Origin: Lachnospiraceae bacterium
GTDB lineage: Bacteria; Bacillota; Clostridia; Lachnospirales; Lachnospiraceae
Assembly (NCBI GenBank): GCA_021153325.1
Contig: JAGKTQ010000003.1
Coordinates: 1-64,000, forward strand
Length of the DNA: 64,000 nt
Direction of reading: 5' to 3'
Below the pieces are notes generated by a model. That model made no database searches and was not told the DNA's origin. It worked only from the letters and a program-made list of their open reading frames with translations. Position numbers and translations under genes: made by a program. The stretch's first letter is position 1; each line of letters begins with the position of its first letter. Shown here in pieces: positions 49,694-58,954 of the stretch.

Positions 49694-50587
49694 ATGCAGG
49701 GTAAAATTGTAAAAGGAATCGCAGGTTTTTATTATGTCTACGCCAAAGCAGAGGATGCTTTGGCAGGACATATTTATGAATGTAAAGCAAAAGGTATATT
49801 TCGAAAAGACAACATCAAGCCCTTAGTTGGAGATGATGTCGAAATGACCGTCATAGATGAGGAAAATAAACTTGGTAATATCGTAAATATATTACCAAGA
49901 AAAAATGCATTGATACGTCCGGCAGTTGCAAATATCGATCAGGCACTTGTTATTTTTGCCATATGTAAGCCTGAACCGAACTTAAATCTGCTGGACAGAT
50001 TTTTGCTCATGATGGAGCAGCAGGGAACACGCTGCATTATCTGTTTTAACAAAATGGATATTTCTACGAAAGAGGAACAGGAACGACTTCTTTCTATTTA
50101 TGAAAAGAGTGGCTGTCCGGTGTTGTTCGTCAGTGCCAAAGAAAAAAAGGAAATGGATAAGCTTAGAGAAGTACTGAAAGGAAAAACAACAGCAGTTGCC
50201 GGACCGAGTGGAGTAGGTAAATCTTCCATCATCAATGAAATACAGTCTGAAGTAAAGATGGAGACTGGTTCTATCAGTGAAAAGATAGAACGGGGAAAGC
50301 ATACGACAAGGCATTCTGAGTTGATCCCGGTAGGAGAAGATACTTATATTATGGATACGCCGGGCTTTAGTTCCCTTGGAATCTTTGACTTAGAAAAAGA
50401 AGATTTGAAATTTTATTATCCTGAATTTGAAACATATGAAAATACATGCCGTTTTCACGGCTGTGTCCATATAAATGAGCCGGACTGCAAAGTAAGAGAA
50501 GCAGTGGAGAACGGCGAGATCAGTAACATTCGTTATGAAAATTACAAGCTGTTATATGAAGAATTGAAACAGAGAAAGAAATACTAA
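49694..50587 (+). CDS. rsgA: ribosome small subunit-dependent GTPase RsgA
   Basis: Circularly permuted GTPase that checks late 30S assembly. The 297-residue protein has an N-terminal OB fold, the G4 motif NKMD before G1 (GPSGVGKSS near 171), DTPGF and a C-terminal zinc knuckle (C-X4-C-H...C in CRFHGCVHINEPDC). It follows the kinase by 15 bases, the usual prpC-prkC-rsgA order. AAGGAA precedes the ATG. Confidence 0.96.
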   Translation: MQGKIVKGIAGFYYVYAKAEDALAGHIYECKAKGIFRKDNIKPLVGDDVEMTVIDEENKLGNIVNILPRKNALIRPAVANIDQALVIFAICKPEPNLNLLDRFLLMMEQQGTRCIICFNKMDISTKEEQERLLSIYEKSGCPVLFVSAKEKKEMDKLREVLKGKTTAVAGPSGVGKSSIINEIQSEVKMETGSISEKIERGKHTTRHSELIPVGEDTYIMDTPGFSSLGIFDLEKEDLKFYYPEFETYENTCRFHGCVHINEPDCKVREAVENGEISNIRYENYKLLYEELKQRKKY

Positions 50588-50604
50588 GCGGAGGTTTGAA
50601 AAAG

Positions 50605-51702
50605 ATGAAATTAGGAATCGTAGGTTTACCGAATGTAGGAAAGAGTACTTTGTTTAATTCCCTTACAAAAGCAGGAGCGGAGTCAGCCAATTATCCGTTC
50701 TGTACTATTGACCCGAATGTAGGAATTGTAGCAGTACCGGATGAGAGACTGAAACTTCTTGGAGATATGTATCAGTCCAAAAAAGTAACACCGGCTGTTA
50801 TTGAATTTGTGGATATTGCGGGACTTGTAAAAGGAGCATCCAAAGGGGAAGGTCTTGGAAACCAGTTTTTGAGCAACATCAGAGAAGTAGATGCAATCGT
50901 GCATGTTGTTCGTTGCTTTGAAGATTCCAACGTGGTACATGTAGATGGTAATATCAACCCATTACGCGATATCGAAACGATCAATCTGGAACTTGTATTT
51001 TCAGATATTGAAATTTTGGAACGTCGTATTGCCAAAACAACAAAAGTGGCAAGAATGGACAAGACGGCAGCGAAAGAACTTGCTTTATTAGAAAGAATCA
51101 AAGCCCATTTGGAAGATGGCAAGCTTGCAAAGAGCTTTGAAACAGAAGATGAAGATGAGCTTGCATGGCTTACTTCCTACAATCTTTTGACATACAAACC
51201 GGTTATTTTTGCTGCCAATGTTGCAGAAGATGATCTGGCGGATGATGGTGCGAACAATGCAGGAGTGCAGGCAGTTAGAGAATTTGCAAAAGAAAATGAC
51301 AGTGAAGTATTTGTTATCTGTGCACAGATCGAGCAGGAAATCGCAGAGCTGGATGATGAAGAGAAAGCGATGTTTTTGGAAGATTTAGGATTAAAGGAAT
51401 CCGGTCTTGAAAAATTGATCAAAGCAAGCTATTCCTTACTGGGACTGATCAGTTACTTAACAGCCGGCGAGGATGAAACTAGAGCTTGGACGATCAAAGT
51501 TGGAACAAAAGCTCCACAGGCAGCAGGAAAGATTCATACAGACTTTGAAAGAGGCTTTATTAAAGCAGAAGTTGTGAACTACAAGGATTTACTGGAACAA
51601 GGCTCTTTAGCAGCTGCAAGGGAAAAAGGTCTCGTAGGTATGGAAGGTAAAGAGTATGTAGTAAAAGACGGAGATGTAATTTTGTTCCGTTTTAACGTAT
51701 AG
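50605..51702 (+). CDS. ychF: redox-regulated ATPase/GTPase YchF (OLA1 family)
   Basis: Obg-related P-loop protein that prefers ATP and binds ribosomes. The 365-residue protein has GLPNVGKSTLFN near residue 6, DIAGLVKGASKGEGLGNQFL, a NxxE-type G4 region (FAANVAEDD), a coiled-coil insertion (about 125-195) and a C-terminal TGS domain. The ATG at 50605 has GGAGG 10 bases upstream; the TTG at 50596 is too close to it. Confidence 0.95.
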   Translation: MKLGIVGLPNVGKSTLFNSLTKAGAESANYPFCTIDPNVGIVAVPDERLKLLGDMYQSKKVTPAVIEFVDIAGLVKGASKGEGLGNQFLSNIREVDAIVHVVRCFEDSNVVHVDGNINPLRDIETINLELVFSDIEILERRIAKTTKVARMDKTAAKELALLERIKAHLEDGKLAKSFETEDEDELAWLTSYNLLTYKPVIFAANVAEDDLADDGANNAGVQAVREFAKENDSEVFVICAQIEQEIAELDDEEKAMFLEDLGLKESGLEKLIKASYSLLGLISYLTAGEDETRAWTIKVGTKAPQAAGKIHTDFERGFIKAEVVNYKDLLEQGSLAAAREKGLVGMEGKEYVVKDGDVILFRFNV

Positions 51703-51717
51703 AAGGGCGGTCAACAT

Positions 51718-52614
51718 ATGCAGGAAACGATGGGACAATGGGACATTGCCTTTCCTAATTTGGGAATTTATTTAGAAAATGTACCAAAAAGCTTTGATGT
51801 ATTTGGCTTTACGGTAGCGTTATATGGTGTGATCATCGGTATTGCTATTGTAGCGGGTATACTGATGGCGGTAAGAGAAGCAAAAGTAACAGGTCAGGAT
51901 CCGGATATTTATTGGGATTTTGCTATTTATGCAATTATTTTTTCCATCATTGGTGCCAGACTTTATTATGTGTTTTTCTCTTGGGATTATTACAAAGATA
52001 ATCTGCTTGATATTTTGAATTTGAGAAATGGTGGACTTGCCATTTATGGCGGTGTTATTGCTGCATTTTTGACGCTGTTCCTTTTTTCAAAAGTGAAAAA
52101 ACAGAACTTTTTCCAAATGGCAGATACCGGAGTGCTCGGATTGATCTTGGGTCAGATCATCGGCAGATGGGGAAATTTCACGAATCGAGAAGCGTTTGGA
52201 CAATATTCCGATGGACTTTTTGCTATGCGCCTTCCGATCGGTGCAGTTAGAAGCAATGAAATTACAGCAGAAATGGCAGATCATGTGCTGGATGGCATGA
52301 ACTACATTCAGGTTCACCCTACATTCCTTTATGAGAGTATGGGAAATCTGATTATTCTGGTTCTGATGCTGCTTTATAAAAAGCACAAAAAGTTTCAGGG
52401 AGAAATCTGCCTGTTCTATTTGGGCGGTTACGGAATTTTACGATTTTTCGTAGAAAGATTGCGTACAGATCAGCTGCATATTCCGCACACGAATTTGGCA
52501 GTATCCCAATTATTAGGATTGGCATTATTTGTATTTGCTGTTGTAACGGATATCCTTGTGAGAGTCCGACTGAAGAAAAAAGAGAAGGAAACGATTTCCA
52601 CAGAAGAAAACTAG
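51718..52614 (+). CDS. lgt: prolipoprotein diacylglyceryl transferase
   Basis: Adds diacylglycerol to the lipobox cysteine of lipoproteins such as the two large binding proteins in this window. The 298-residue protein has about seven helices and the Lgt signatures GGLAIYGGVIAAF near 100 and GRWGNFTNREAFG near 150. AAGGGCGG is upstream. A duplicated ACTAGATATTG sequence covers the stop codon (52610-52620 and 52641-52651), followed by a strong terminator closing the murE-to-lgt run. Confidence 0.95.
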   Translation: MQETMGQWDIAFPNLGIYLENVPKSFDVFGFTVALYGVIIGIAIVAGILMAVREAKVTGQDPDIYWDFAIYAIIFSIIGARLYYVFFSWDYYKDNLLDILNLRNGGLAIYGGVIAAFLTLFLFSKVKKQNFFQMADTGVLGLILGQIIGRWGNFTNREAFGQYSDGLFAMRLPIGAVRSNEITAEMADHVLDGMNYIQVHPTFLYESMGNLIILVLMLLYKKHKKFQGEICLFYLGGYGILRFFVERLRTDQLHIPHTNLAVSQLLGLALFVFAVVTDILVRVRLKKKEKETISTEEN

Positions 52615-52663
52615 ATATTGTGGCTTTAAAATTCTTAATAACTAGATATTGAAAGCCTTAAAA

Positions 52664-52701
52664 ATGAGCTTTGCAGACACCACTGTAAAGCTCATTTTTT
52701 T
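52664..52701 (+). terminator. intrinsic terminator after lgt
   Basis: Perfect 13-bp stem ATGAGCTTTGCAG/CTGTAAAGCTCAT with one G-U pair (52664-52676, 52683-52695), six-base loop, then TTTTTT. Confidence 0.93.
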
Positions 52702-52723
52702 ATGAAAAAATCCGCTATTTCAC

Positions 52724-52752
52724 TTGTCAAAGTGGGTTTTTTAGTATAGAAT
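52724..52752 (+). promoter_or_regulatory. dcw cluster promoter
   Basis: TTGTCA (52724-52729), exactly 17 bases, TAGAAT (52747-52752). Transcription would begin near 52759, directly in front of the MraZ repeats. Confidence 0.75.
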
Positions 52753-52760
52753 TGCCTTAT

Positions 52761-52800
52761 GAGTGGTGAAAAGTGGTACGAAGTGGAGCAAAGTGGTAGA
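52761..52800 (+). promoter_or_regulatory. mraZ: MraZ operator, four 10-bp repeats
   Basis: Four consecutive 10-base units share the core AGTGG: GAGTGGTGAA, AAGTGGTACG, AAGTGGAGCA and AAGTGGTAGA. The array matches the known MraZ-binding arrangement of GTGG-type repeats spaced one helical turn apart upstream of mraZ, so the cluster is expected to be autorepressed by MraZ. Confidence 0.85.
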
Positions 52801-52837
52801 AAAGAAACTCCAACCGCTCTTAAAGTAGGTGATTGCT

Positions 52838-53269
52838 ATGTTTATGGGAGAATACAATCATACAATTGATGCGAAAGGCAGGTTAATCGTTCCTTCAAAA
52901 TTCAGGGAAGCACTTGGAGATGAATTTGTTGTTACGAAGGGATTAGATGGCTGCTTATTTGTGTATGACAATAAAGAGTGGAATGTATTCGAAGAAAAAC
53001 TGAAATCACTGCCGCTTACGAATAAAGATGCAAGACAATTTGTACGTTTCTTTCTCGCAGGAGCAGCGAGTGTAGAAGTGGACAAGCAAGGAAGAATTTT
53101 AGTACCGTCAAACTTAAGAGAATTTGCAAAGCTGAATAAAGATGTGGTACTGGTTGGCGTTGCAAGCCGTATAGAAATCTGGAGCAAAGAAATTTGGGAA
53201 AACAGTGCAGCCTTTGAAGATATGGAAGAAATTGCAGAGCATATGGCTGATCTGGGACTTGGCATTTAA
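52838..53269 (+). CDS. mraZ: transcriptional regulator MraZ
   Basis: AbrB-like DNA-binding regulator of the dcw cluster, forming a ring of subunits. The 143-residue protein has two SpoVT/AbrB-type repeats, each with a DxKGR-like motif: HTIDAKGRLIVPSKFRE near 8 and VEVDKQGRILVPSNLRE near 78. The ATG at 52838 gives the canonical MFMGEY start with TAGGTG upstream; GTG 52829 is an alternative. Its operator lies 38-77 bases upstream. Confidence 0.95.
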   Translation: MFMGEYNHTIDAKGRLIVPSKFREALGDEFVVTKGLDGCLFVYDNKEWNVFEEKLKSLPLTNKDARQFVRFFLAGAASVEVDKQGRILVPSNLREFAKLNKDVVLVGVASRIEIWSKEIWENSAAFEDMEEIAEHMADLGLGI

Positions 53270-53278
53270 GGAGCATTC

Positions 53279-54214
53279 ATGGAATTTAAACACGTATCGG
53301 TCTTACTGACAGAAACAATTGAAAATCTGAATATTAAGCCGGACGGCATTTATATGGATGGAACTTTAGGCGGAGGCGGACATGCTTATGAAGTGTGTAA
53401 GCAGCTTTCGGAAAATGGTAGATTTTTTGGAATCGATCAGGATGACGCAGCGATTGCCGCGGCAACAGAACGATTAAAGGAATTTGAAGAAAAAGTTACG
53501 ATCATTCGCAGCAATTATTGTAATGCAAAGGAAGCACTTTTGGAAAAAGGAGTGAGCAAGGTCGATGGCATCGTTTTGGACCTTGGCGTTTCTTCTTATC
53601 AATTAGATACGATAGAACGAGGATTTTCCTATAAGTATGATACGGATCTGGACATGCGTATGGACAGAAGGGCGACTCTATCCGCAAAGAATATTGTCAA
53701 TGAATATTCAGAAAGGGAGTTATACCGTATTATCAGGGATTACGGAGAAGACCAGTTCGCTAAAAATATAGCAAAGCATATTGTAAGATACCGGGCGGAC
53801 AAGCCTATAGAGACAACCGGAGAGCTGAATGAGATCATAAAAGCAGCAATCCCGGCTAAAATGAGAGCGAAAACAGGACACCCATCAAAGAGAACATTTC
53901 AGGCGATCCGAATCGAGTGTAACCATGAATTGGATGTGCTGAAGGACTCCTTGGATGATATGATTGAAATGCTGAATCCTGGCGGAAGACTCTGTATCAT
54001 TACATTCCATTCTTTAGAGGATAGAATCGTAAAATCGGCATTCAAGAAAAACGAAAATCCATGTACCTGCCCACCGGAATTTCCGGTTTGTGTATGTGGA
54101 AAGGTGTCAAAGGGCAAAGTGATAACAAGAAAACCGATATTACCCAGTGAAGAAGAGCTTGCATATAATTCCAGATCAAAAAGTGCAAAACTCAGGGTAT
54201 TTGAAAGAAAATAA
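53279..54214 (+). CDS. rsmH: 16S rRNA (cytosine-1402-N4)-methyltransferase RsmH
   Basis: Methylates C1402 in the 16S rRNA decoding centre. The 311-residue protein has the SAM-binding motif MDGTLGGGGHA near 25, DLGVSSYQLD, and FHSLEDRIVK near 245. It starts 9 bases after mraZ with AAGGAG upstream, the conserved first enzyme of the dcw cluster. Confidence 0.96.
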   Translation: MEFKHVSVLLTETIENLNIKPDGIYMDGTLGGGGHAYEVCKQLSENGRFFGIDQDDAAIAAATERLKEFEEKVTIIRSNYCNAKEALLEKGVSKVDGIVLDLGVSSYQLDTIERGFSYKYDTDLDMRMDRRATLSAKNIVNEYSERELYRIIRDYGEDQFAKNIAKHIVRYRADKPIETTGELNEIIKAAIPAKMRAKTGHPSKRTFQAIRIECNHELDVLKDSLDDMIEMLNPGGRLCIITFHSLEDRIVKSAFKKNENPCTCPPEFPVCVCGKVSKGKVITRKPILPSEEELAYNSRSKSAKLRVFERK

Positions 54215-54243
54215 ACGAAAAATCAGATGGAAGGAAGAGTGTC

Positions 54244-54750
54244 ATGGCAGGACAGACAGCAAGAACACAGACAACTGTGAGAACGAATACAGGCAGAAGA
54301 CAGGCTGCATATGGCAGAAGTGAATATATACAAGGCAATACCGTTCGCAAACTGGATATACAAAGACAGTTGGAGGAGCCGCCACGTAAGAAGCTGAGTA
54401 ATGCTACGAGAAAAAACAGGGAAAAGGCATATCATATGAATTTTCCATATGTTTTATTTTTGGCAACTGCTTTAGTTATTATGGGAATCGTGTTAGTAGG
54501 ATATATTCAGTTACAGGCAGAGATCACGAACTCTGTAAAGAACATTTCAAAGCTGGAGAGTCAATTGAATGATCTGAAACTGGCAAATGATGAGGCATAT
54601 AGCCGCATTACAAGCAGTGTGGATTTAGAGGAAATACGCAGAATTGCTATCGGTGAGCTTGGAATGCAGTATGCAGAGGAAGGACAGATCATCAATTATT
54701 CTGTAGACGGAAGCGATTATGTAAAGCAGTTTCAGGATATTCCAGAGTAG
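54244..54750 (+). CDS. ftsL: FtsL-like septal membrane protein
   Basis: Bitopic division protein that would pair with DivIB/FtsQ and DivIC. The 168-residue protein has a basic cytoplasmic tail of about 68 residues, one membrane helix (about 72-92) and an extracytoplasmic coiled coil (about 93-140: QLQAEITNSVKNISKLESQLNDLK), typical of FtsL/DivIC. Assignment rests mainly on topology and position between rsmH and the PBP, since FtsL sequences are poorly conserved. Confidence 0.82.
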   Translation: MAGQTARTQTTVRTNTGRRQAAYGRSEYIQGNTVRKLDIQRQLEEPPRKKLSNATRKNREKAYHMNFPYVLFLATALVIMGIVLVGYIQLQAEITNSVKNISKLESQLNDLKLANDEAYSRITSSVDLEEIRRIAIGELGMQYAEEGQIINYSVDGSDYVKQFQDIPE

Positions 54751-54783
54751 CCTTTATAATGCTTAGGAAGGGAAGGCTGTAAA

Positions 54784-57033
54784 GTGCAGAACAACGATAG
54801 AAACAAAAATCATAACAGAAACAATACGAATAGAAAAAAAAGAAGAAAACAGAATAAGTTTACAATTACAATGCAAAAGAAGCTGGTGGTACTGTTTGGA
54901 CTGATACTACTAGCTTTCGTCGGTTTAAGTTGGAGGCTTTATTCCATTACAAAAGAGAATGGCGAAAGTTATAAAAAACAGGTGTTATCCCAACAAAAAT
55001 ATGATAGTACCACGCTGCCTTATAAACGTGGCGATATTTTGGATGCAAAAGGAACTCCCTTGGCGGTCAGTGAAAAGGTTTACAATCTAGTACTGGATAC
55101 GCGGTTAATGCTGCAGGATGAAGAGGCACTGGAGCCAACGGTCAATGCATTGGTCAGTCAGTTCGGTCTGGATGAGACAGAACTTAGAAAATACATTAAT
55201 GACAATCCGGAATCTGCATACAAAGTATTAGCAAAACGATTATCTTATTCGGAGATCAGTGATTTTCTTGCGATGCAGGAAGATACAGAAAATAATCCGC
55301 ACATTGTAGGAGTATGGTTTGAAGAAGAATATAAGCGAACCTATCCAAATGGAACGCTTGCCTGTGATGTTATTGGCTTTACCAGCACCGATAATGTGGG
55401 AACTTACGGCTTAGAGGAATATTACAATGATACATTAAATGGTACACCAGGAAGAGTGTATGGTTATTTGACGGAAGACTCTACGTTTGAGCGTACGACA
55501 AAGGCTGCGGTAGATGGCAATACGATCATTTCTACCATTGATGTCAATATTCAGGCAATTGTAGAGAAACATTTAAAAGCATTCAATGATGAGCATTTAA
55601 ATGAAGCAAGAACCGGACTTGGAAGTAACAATACGGCTTGTATCATTATGGAAGTGGATACGGGAGAGATTCTTGCGATGGCAAGCTATCCGGCATATGA
55701 TCTGAATACACCAAGAGAGGTAGAGTCTTATTTTACCGAGGAAGAGATCAATGCTTATTTTTCGGAAGAGGATCTGGCACTTTTGGCGGCGGGCGAGAAG
55801 CCATATGAGAGTCTGAATGCCCTTTGGAAAAATTTCTGCATTTCGGAAACGTATGAACCGGGTTCTACGGCGAAGCCTTTCACGGTAGCTGCTGCATTGG
55901 AAACGGGGGCGATTACAGGGAATGAAGTTTACCAGTGTGATGGTGCTTTGGAAGTAGGTGGACATACGATCAAATGCCATAGCTATCGTTATGGTGGAGA
56001 GGGCGCTGTTTCTGTAAAAGACAGTATCGCTTTATCCTGTAACGTAGGACTGATGAAAATTGCTCAGGCACTTGGTGCAGAAGATTTTGCAAAATACCAG
56101 AATGCCTTTGGATTTGGTCTGAAGACGAATGTTGACCTTGCCGGAGAAGCAAGAACCGCAAGTTTGATCTATAATGAGGATACTTTAGGACCGACCGAAC
56201 TTGCGACCAACTCTTTTGGGCAGTCTTTTAATGTGACAATGATACAGATGATCAGCGGATTTTGTTCCTTGATCAACGGGGGATATTATTACGAACCGCA
56301 TATGGTGAGTAAAATAGTGAGCCCAACAGGTGCTACAGTAGAAAATATCGAACCTCATGTGTTAAAACAGACCATATCTGCGTCTACCAGTGAAAAAATT
56401 GTAGAATATTGTAATGCGGTCGTAACAGATGGTACTGGTAAAACGGCAAGACCAGCAGGATATGCCATTGGAGGCAAGACCGGTACAGCAGAGACCTTAC
56501 CTCGTGGAAATGGGGAATATGTTGTTTCCTTTATGGGGTATGCTCCTGCAGACGATCCACAGATCGCCATTTATGTAGTAGTAGACCGTCCGAATGTGGA
56601 AGGTCAGGATGATGCCAAATATGCAACACGAATTGTCCGCGATATTTTGACAGAAGTGCTGCCTTATTTGAATATATTTATGACAGAAGGGCTTTCCGAG
56701 GAAGAGATTGCAGAACTGGAAGAAAAACAGCTTGCAATTACGACACAGTACGGACAGCCAGAGGAAACAACCGAAGCAGGAACAGAAGGTGAGACAGAGA
56801 GTACGGGTGAAGAAGGAAGCGCCGAAGGAGAAAGCGGTGCAGAAGGTGAAGGTGAGGACGAAAGTACGGTAGACCGTATTTGGACAACCTTCCCAATAGA
56901 TCCTGAAACCGGCTATGCCGTAGATCCGGATACTGGAGATTTTGTAGATCCGGATACCGGAGCCTTGATAAAAGGTGAGTCCATGTTGGATAATACCGGT
57001 ACGGCAGGAGATGGAAAGACACAGGAAGAATAA
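54784..57033 (+). CDS. class B penicillin-binding protein (FtsI/PBP2-like) with acidic repeat tail
   Basis: Transpeptidase cross-linking septal peptidoglycan. The 749-residue protein has a membrane anchor (about 32-52), an N-terminal PBP-dimer domain, and the transpeptidase with SXXK serine in EPGSTAKPF (near 360), SCN (near 418) and KTGTAE (near 562). The C terminus lacks PASTA domains and instead carries a Glu/Gly/Thr-rich linker (about 655-700) and three short DPxTG-like repeats (DPETGYAV, DPDTGDFV, DPDTGALI). Start is GTG 54784, with GGAAGG upstream. It is probably the FtsI-type enzyme; the neighbour at 57109 is a second one. Confidence 0.92.
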   Translation: MQNNDRNKNHNRNNTNRKKRRKQNKFTITMQKKLVVLFGLILLAFVGLSWRLYSITKENGESYKKQVLSQQKYDSTTLPYKRGDILDAKGTPLAVSEKVYNLVLDTRLMLQDEEALEPTVNALVSQFGLDETELRKYINDNPESAYKVLAKRLSYSEISDFLAMQEDTENNPHIVGVWFEEEYKRTYPNGTLACDVIGFTSTDNVGTYGLEEYYNDTLNGTPGRVYGYLTEDSTFERTTKAAVDGNTIISTIDVNIQAIVEKHLKAFNDEHLNEARTGLGSNNTACIIMEVDTGEILAMASYPAYDLNTPREVESYFTEEEINAYFSEEDLALLAAGEKPYESLNALWKNFCISETYEPGSTAKPFTVAAALETGAITGNEVYQCDGALEVGGHTIKCHSYRYGGEGAVSVKDSIALSCNVGLMKIAQALGAEDFAKYQNAFGFGLKTNVDLAGEARTASLIYNEDTLGPTELATNSFGQSFNVTMIQMISGFCSLINGGYYYEPHMVSKIVSPTGATVENIEPHVLKQTISASTSEKIVEYCNAVVTDGTGKTARPAGYAIGGKTGTAETLPRGNGEYVVSFMGYAPADDPQIAIYVVVDRPNVEGQDDAKYATRIVRDILTEVLPYLNIFMTEGLSEEEIAELEEKQLAITTQYGQPEETTEAGTEGETESTGEEGSAEGESGAEGEGEDESTVDRIWTTFPIDPETGYAVDPDTGDFVDPDTGALIKGESMLDNTGTAGDGKTQEE

Positions 57034-57108
57034 AAATACAAAACAGAATATAGAATAACCTAACGGAGAAGATAATAGACTGTATTAATACTTTTTTAGA
57101 GGCAGCTC

Positions 57109-58905
57109 ATGTACAAAACATTTCATAGAAAGAAAATCGTAGTTATTTTTCTTGTATGTACAGCAATGTTTTTGGGTTTGGCAGCACGGCTCGTCTATTT
57201 GATGATAGGACAGTCAGAATATTATACAGAAAAAGCCGAAGATCTTCATGAGAGAGAGCGGAGCATTAAAGCGGCAAGAGGAAGAATTTTAGATCGAAAT
57301 GGAGTAGTACTTGCGGATAATCGAACGGTCTGTACGGTTTCGGTCATTCACAGCCAGCTGACAGAACCGGAAAAGGTAGTGGAAATGCTGTGCTCAGAAT
57401 TAAATCTGGAAGAAGAATATGTGCAAAAACGAGTAGATAAGTACTCTGCGATAGAACGTATTAAAAGCAATGTGGATAAAGAGACCGGAGATAAGATAAG
57501 AGCCTATGATCTGGACGGCGTAAAGGTAGATGAAGATTATAAAAGATATTATCCTTATGATAGTCTTGCCTCTAAGGTGTTGGGATTTACCGGAAGTGAT
57601 AATCAAGGAATTGTTGGACTGGAAGTGATCTATGATAAATATTTAGAGGGAACGGAAGGCACGATTCTTACTTTGACCGATGCGAAGGGCGTAGAACTTG
57701 CGGAAGGCGGAGAAGGAAGAGTGGAGCCAATAAGCGGTAATGACTTAAATATCAGTATGGATGTTAATATTCAGACATATGCCACTCAGCTTGCGGAACA
57801 GGTCATGGAGACAAAACAGGCAGATGGAGTCAGTATTTTAGTCATGCGGGTAAAAGACGGTGAATTGCTTGCTATGGTAAACGTACCGGAATTTAACTTG
57901 AACGATCCTTATACCTTGACGGACACATGGCTCTATAGAGAGGTAGAAACGGAAACACAAGAGTATGGAGAAACGGTAAAGAGTATAGTGAAAGTGCCAG
58001 CCACGCAGGAAGAACTGACGGAGAAAGAATATCAGGACAGATTGAATGGAATGTGGCGTAATGGTACGATAAACGATACCTACGAACCGGGTTCTACCTT
58101 TAAGATCGTGACAGCAGCTGCAGGGCTGGAAGAAGGGGTCGTTACGACAAAGGATTCTTTCAGTTGTCCGGGGTATGTAATCGTGGAGGATAGAAAGATA
58201 CGGTGTCATAAAGTAGGAGGGCATGGTGCAGAAAATTTTGTACAGGCAACGATGAATTCCTGCAATCCGGTATTTGTTACGGTCGGTCTGCGGATCGGAG
58301 CTGACAGGTTCTATGATTATTTTGAACAGTTCGGTCTTTTAGGAAAGACTGGCGTAGACCTGCCCGGAGAAGCGGCGACGATCATGCACAAAAGAGAGGC
58401 GATCGGTATGGTCGAGCTTGCCACAGTTTCTTTTGGACAGTCATTTCAGATCACGCCATTGCAGCTTATGGTGACAGCGGCTTCCATTGTGAATGATGGC
58501 ACGAGGGTTACCCCTCACTTTGGTGTGAAGGTAACGGATGAAGAAGGAAATACAGTCGAAGTTTTCCAATACGAACAAAAAGAGAATATCGTTTCTGAGG
58601 AAACTTCTGCTACGATGCGCTATATGTTAGAGCAGGTAGTAGAAAACGGTGGCGGTAAAAATGCGTATATCGAGGGCTATCGAATAGGTGGAAAGACGGC
58701 AACAAGCCAGACACTTCCAAGGGGAAGCGGGAAGTATATAGCTTCTTTTTTAGGATTTGCTCCAGCGGATGACCCGGAGGTCATTGCTATTTGCATAATC
58801 AATAATCCGCAGGGAACTTATTATGGAGGACAGATAGCAGCACCGGTAGTCAGGCAGCTTTTTGAAAATATTCTTTCCTATTTGGAAAAAATAAACTATA
58901 ATTAA
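57109..58905 (+). CDS. second class B penicillin-binding protein (SpoVD/FtsI-like), KTA variant
   Basis: 598-residue transpeptidase with a membrane anchor (about 9-29), a PBP-dimer domain and catalytic motifs: SXXK in EPGSTFKIV (near 330), SCN in NSCNPVF (near 385) and GGKTATSQ (near 525), where the usual KTG is KTA. The fold and lengths are otherwise standard, with no PASTA tail. Tandem class B PBP genes at this place are typical of Clostridia, one often being sporulation-specific SpoVD; which is which is not clear from sequence. Confidence 0.92.
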   Translation: MYKTFHRKKIVVIFLVCTAMFLGLAARLVYLMIGQSEYYTEKAEDLHERERSIKAARGRILDRNGVVLADNRTVCTVSVIHSQLTEPEKVVEMLCSELNLEEEYVQKRVDKYSAIERIKSNVDKETGDKIRAYDLDGVKVDEDYKRYYPYDSLASKVLGFTGSDNQGIVGLEVIYDKYLEGTEGTILTLTDAKGVELAEGGEGRVEPISGNDLNISMDVNIQTYATQLAEQVMETKQADGVSILVMRVKDGELLAMVNVPEFNLNDPYTLTDTWLYREVETETQEYGETVKSIVKVPATQEELTEKEYQDRLNGMWRNGTINDTYEPGSTFKIVTAAAGLEEGVVTTKDSFSCPGYVIVEDRKIRCHKVGGHGAENFVQATMNSCNPVFVTVGLRIGADRFYDYFEQFGLLGKTGVDLPGEAATIMHKREAIGMVELATVSFGQSFQITPLQLMVTAASIVNDGTRVTPHFGVKVTDEEGNTVEVFQYEQKENIVSEETSATMRYMLEQVVENGGGKNAYIEGYRIGGKTATSQTLPRGSGKYIASFLGFAPADDPEVIAICIINNPQGTYYGGQIAAPVVRQLFENILSYLEKINYN

Positions 58906-58954
58906 GAGAATTGCGAAAAATGCGTTTTCTCCGGAAAGGACTTGGTCGTAGGGT

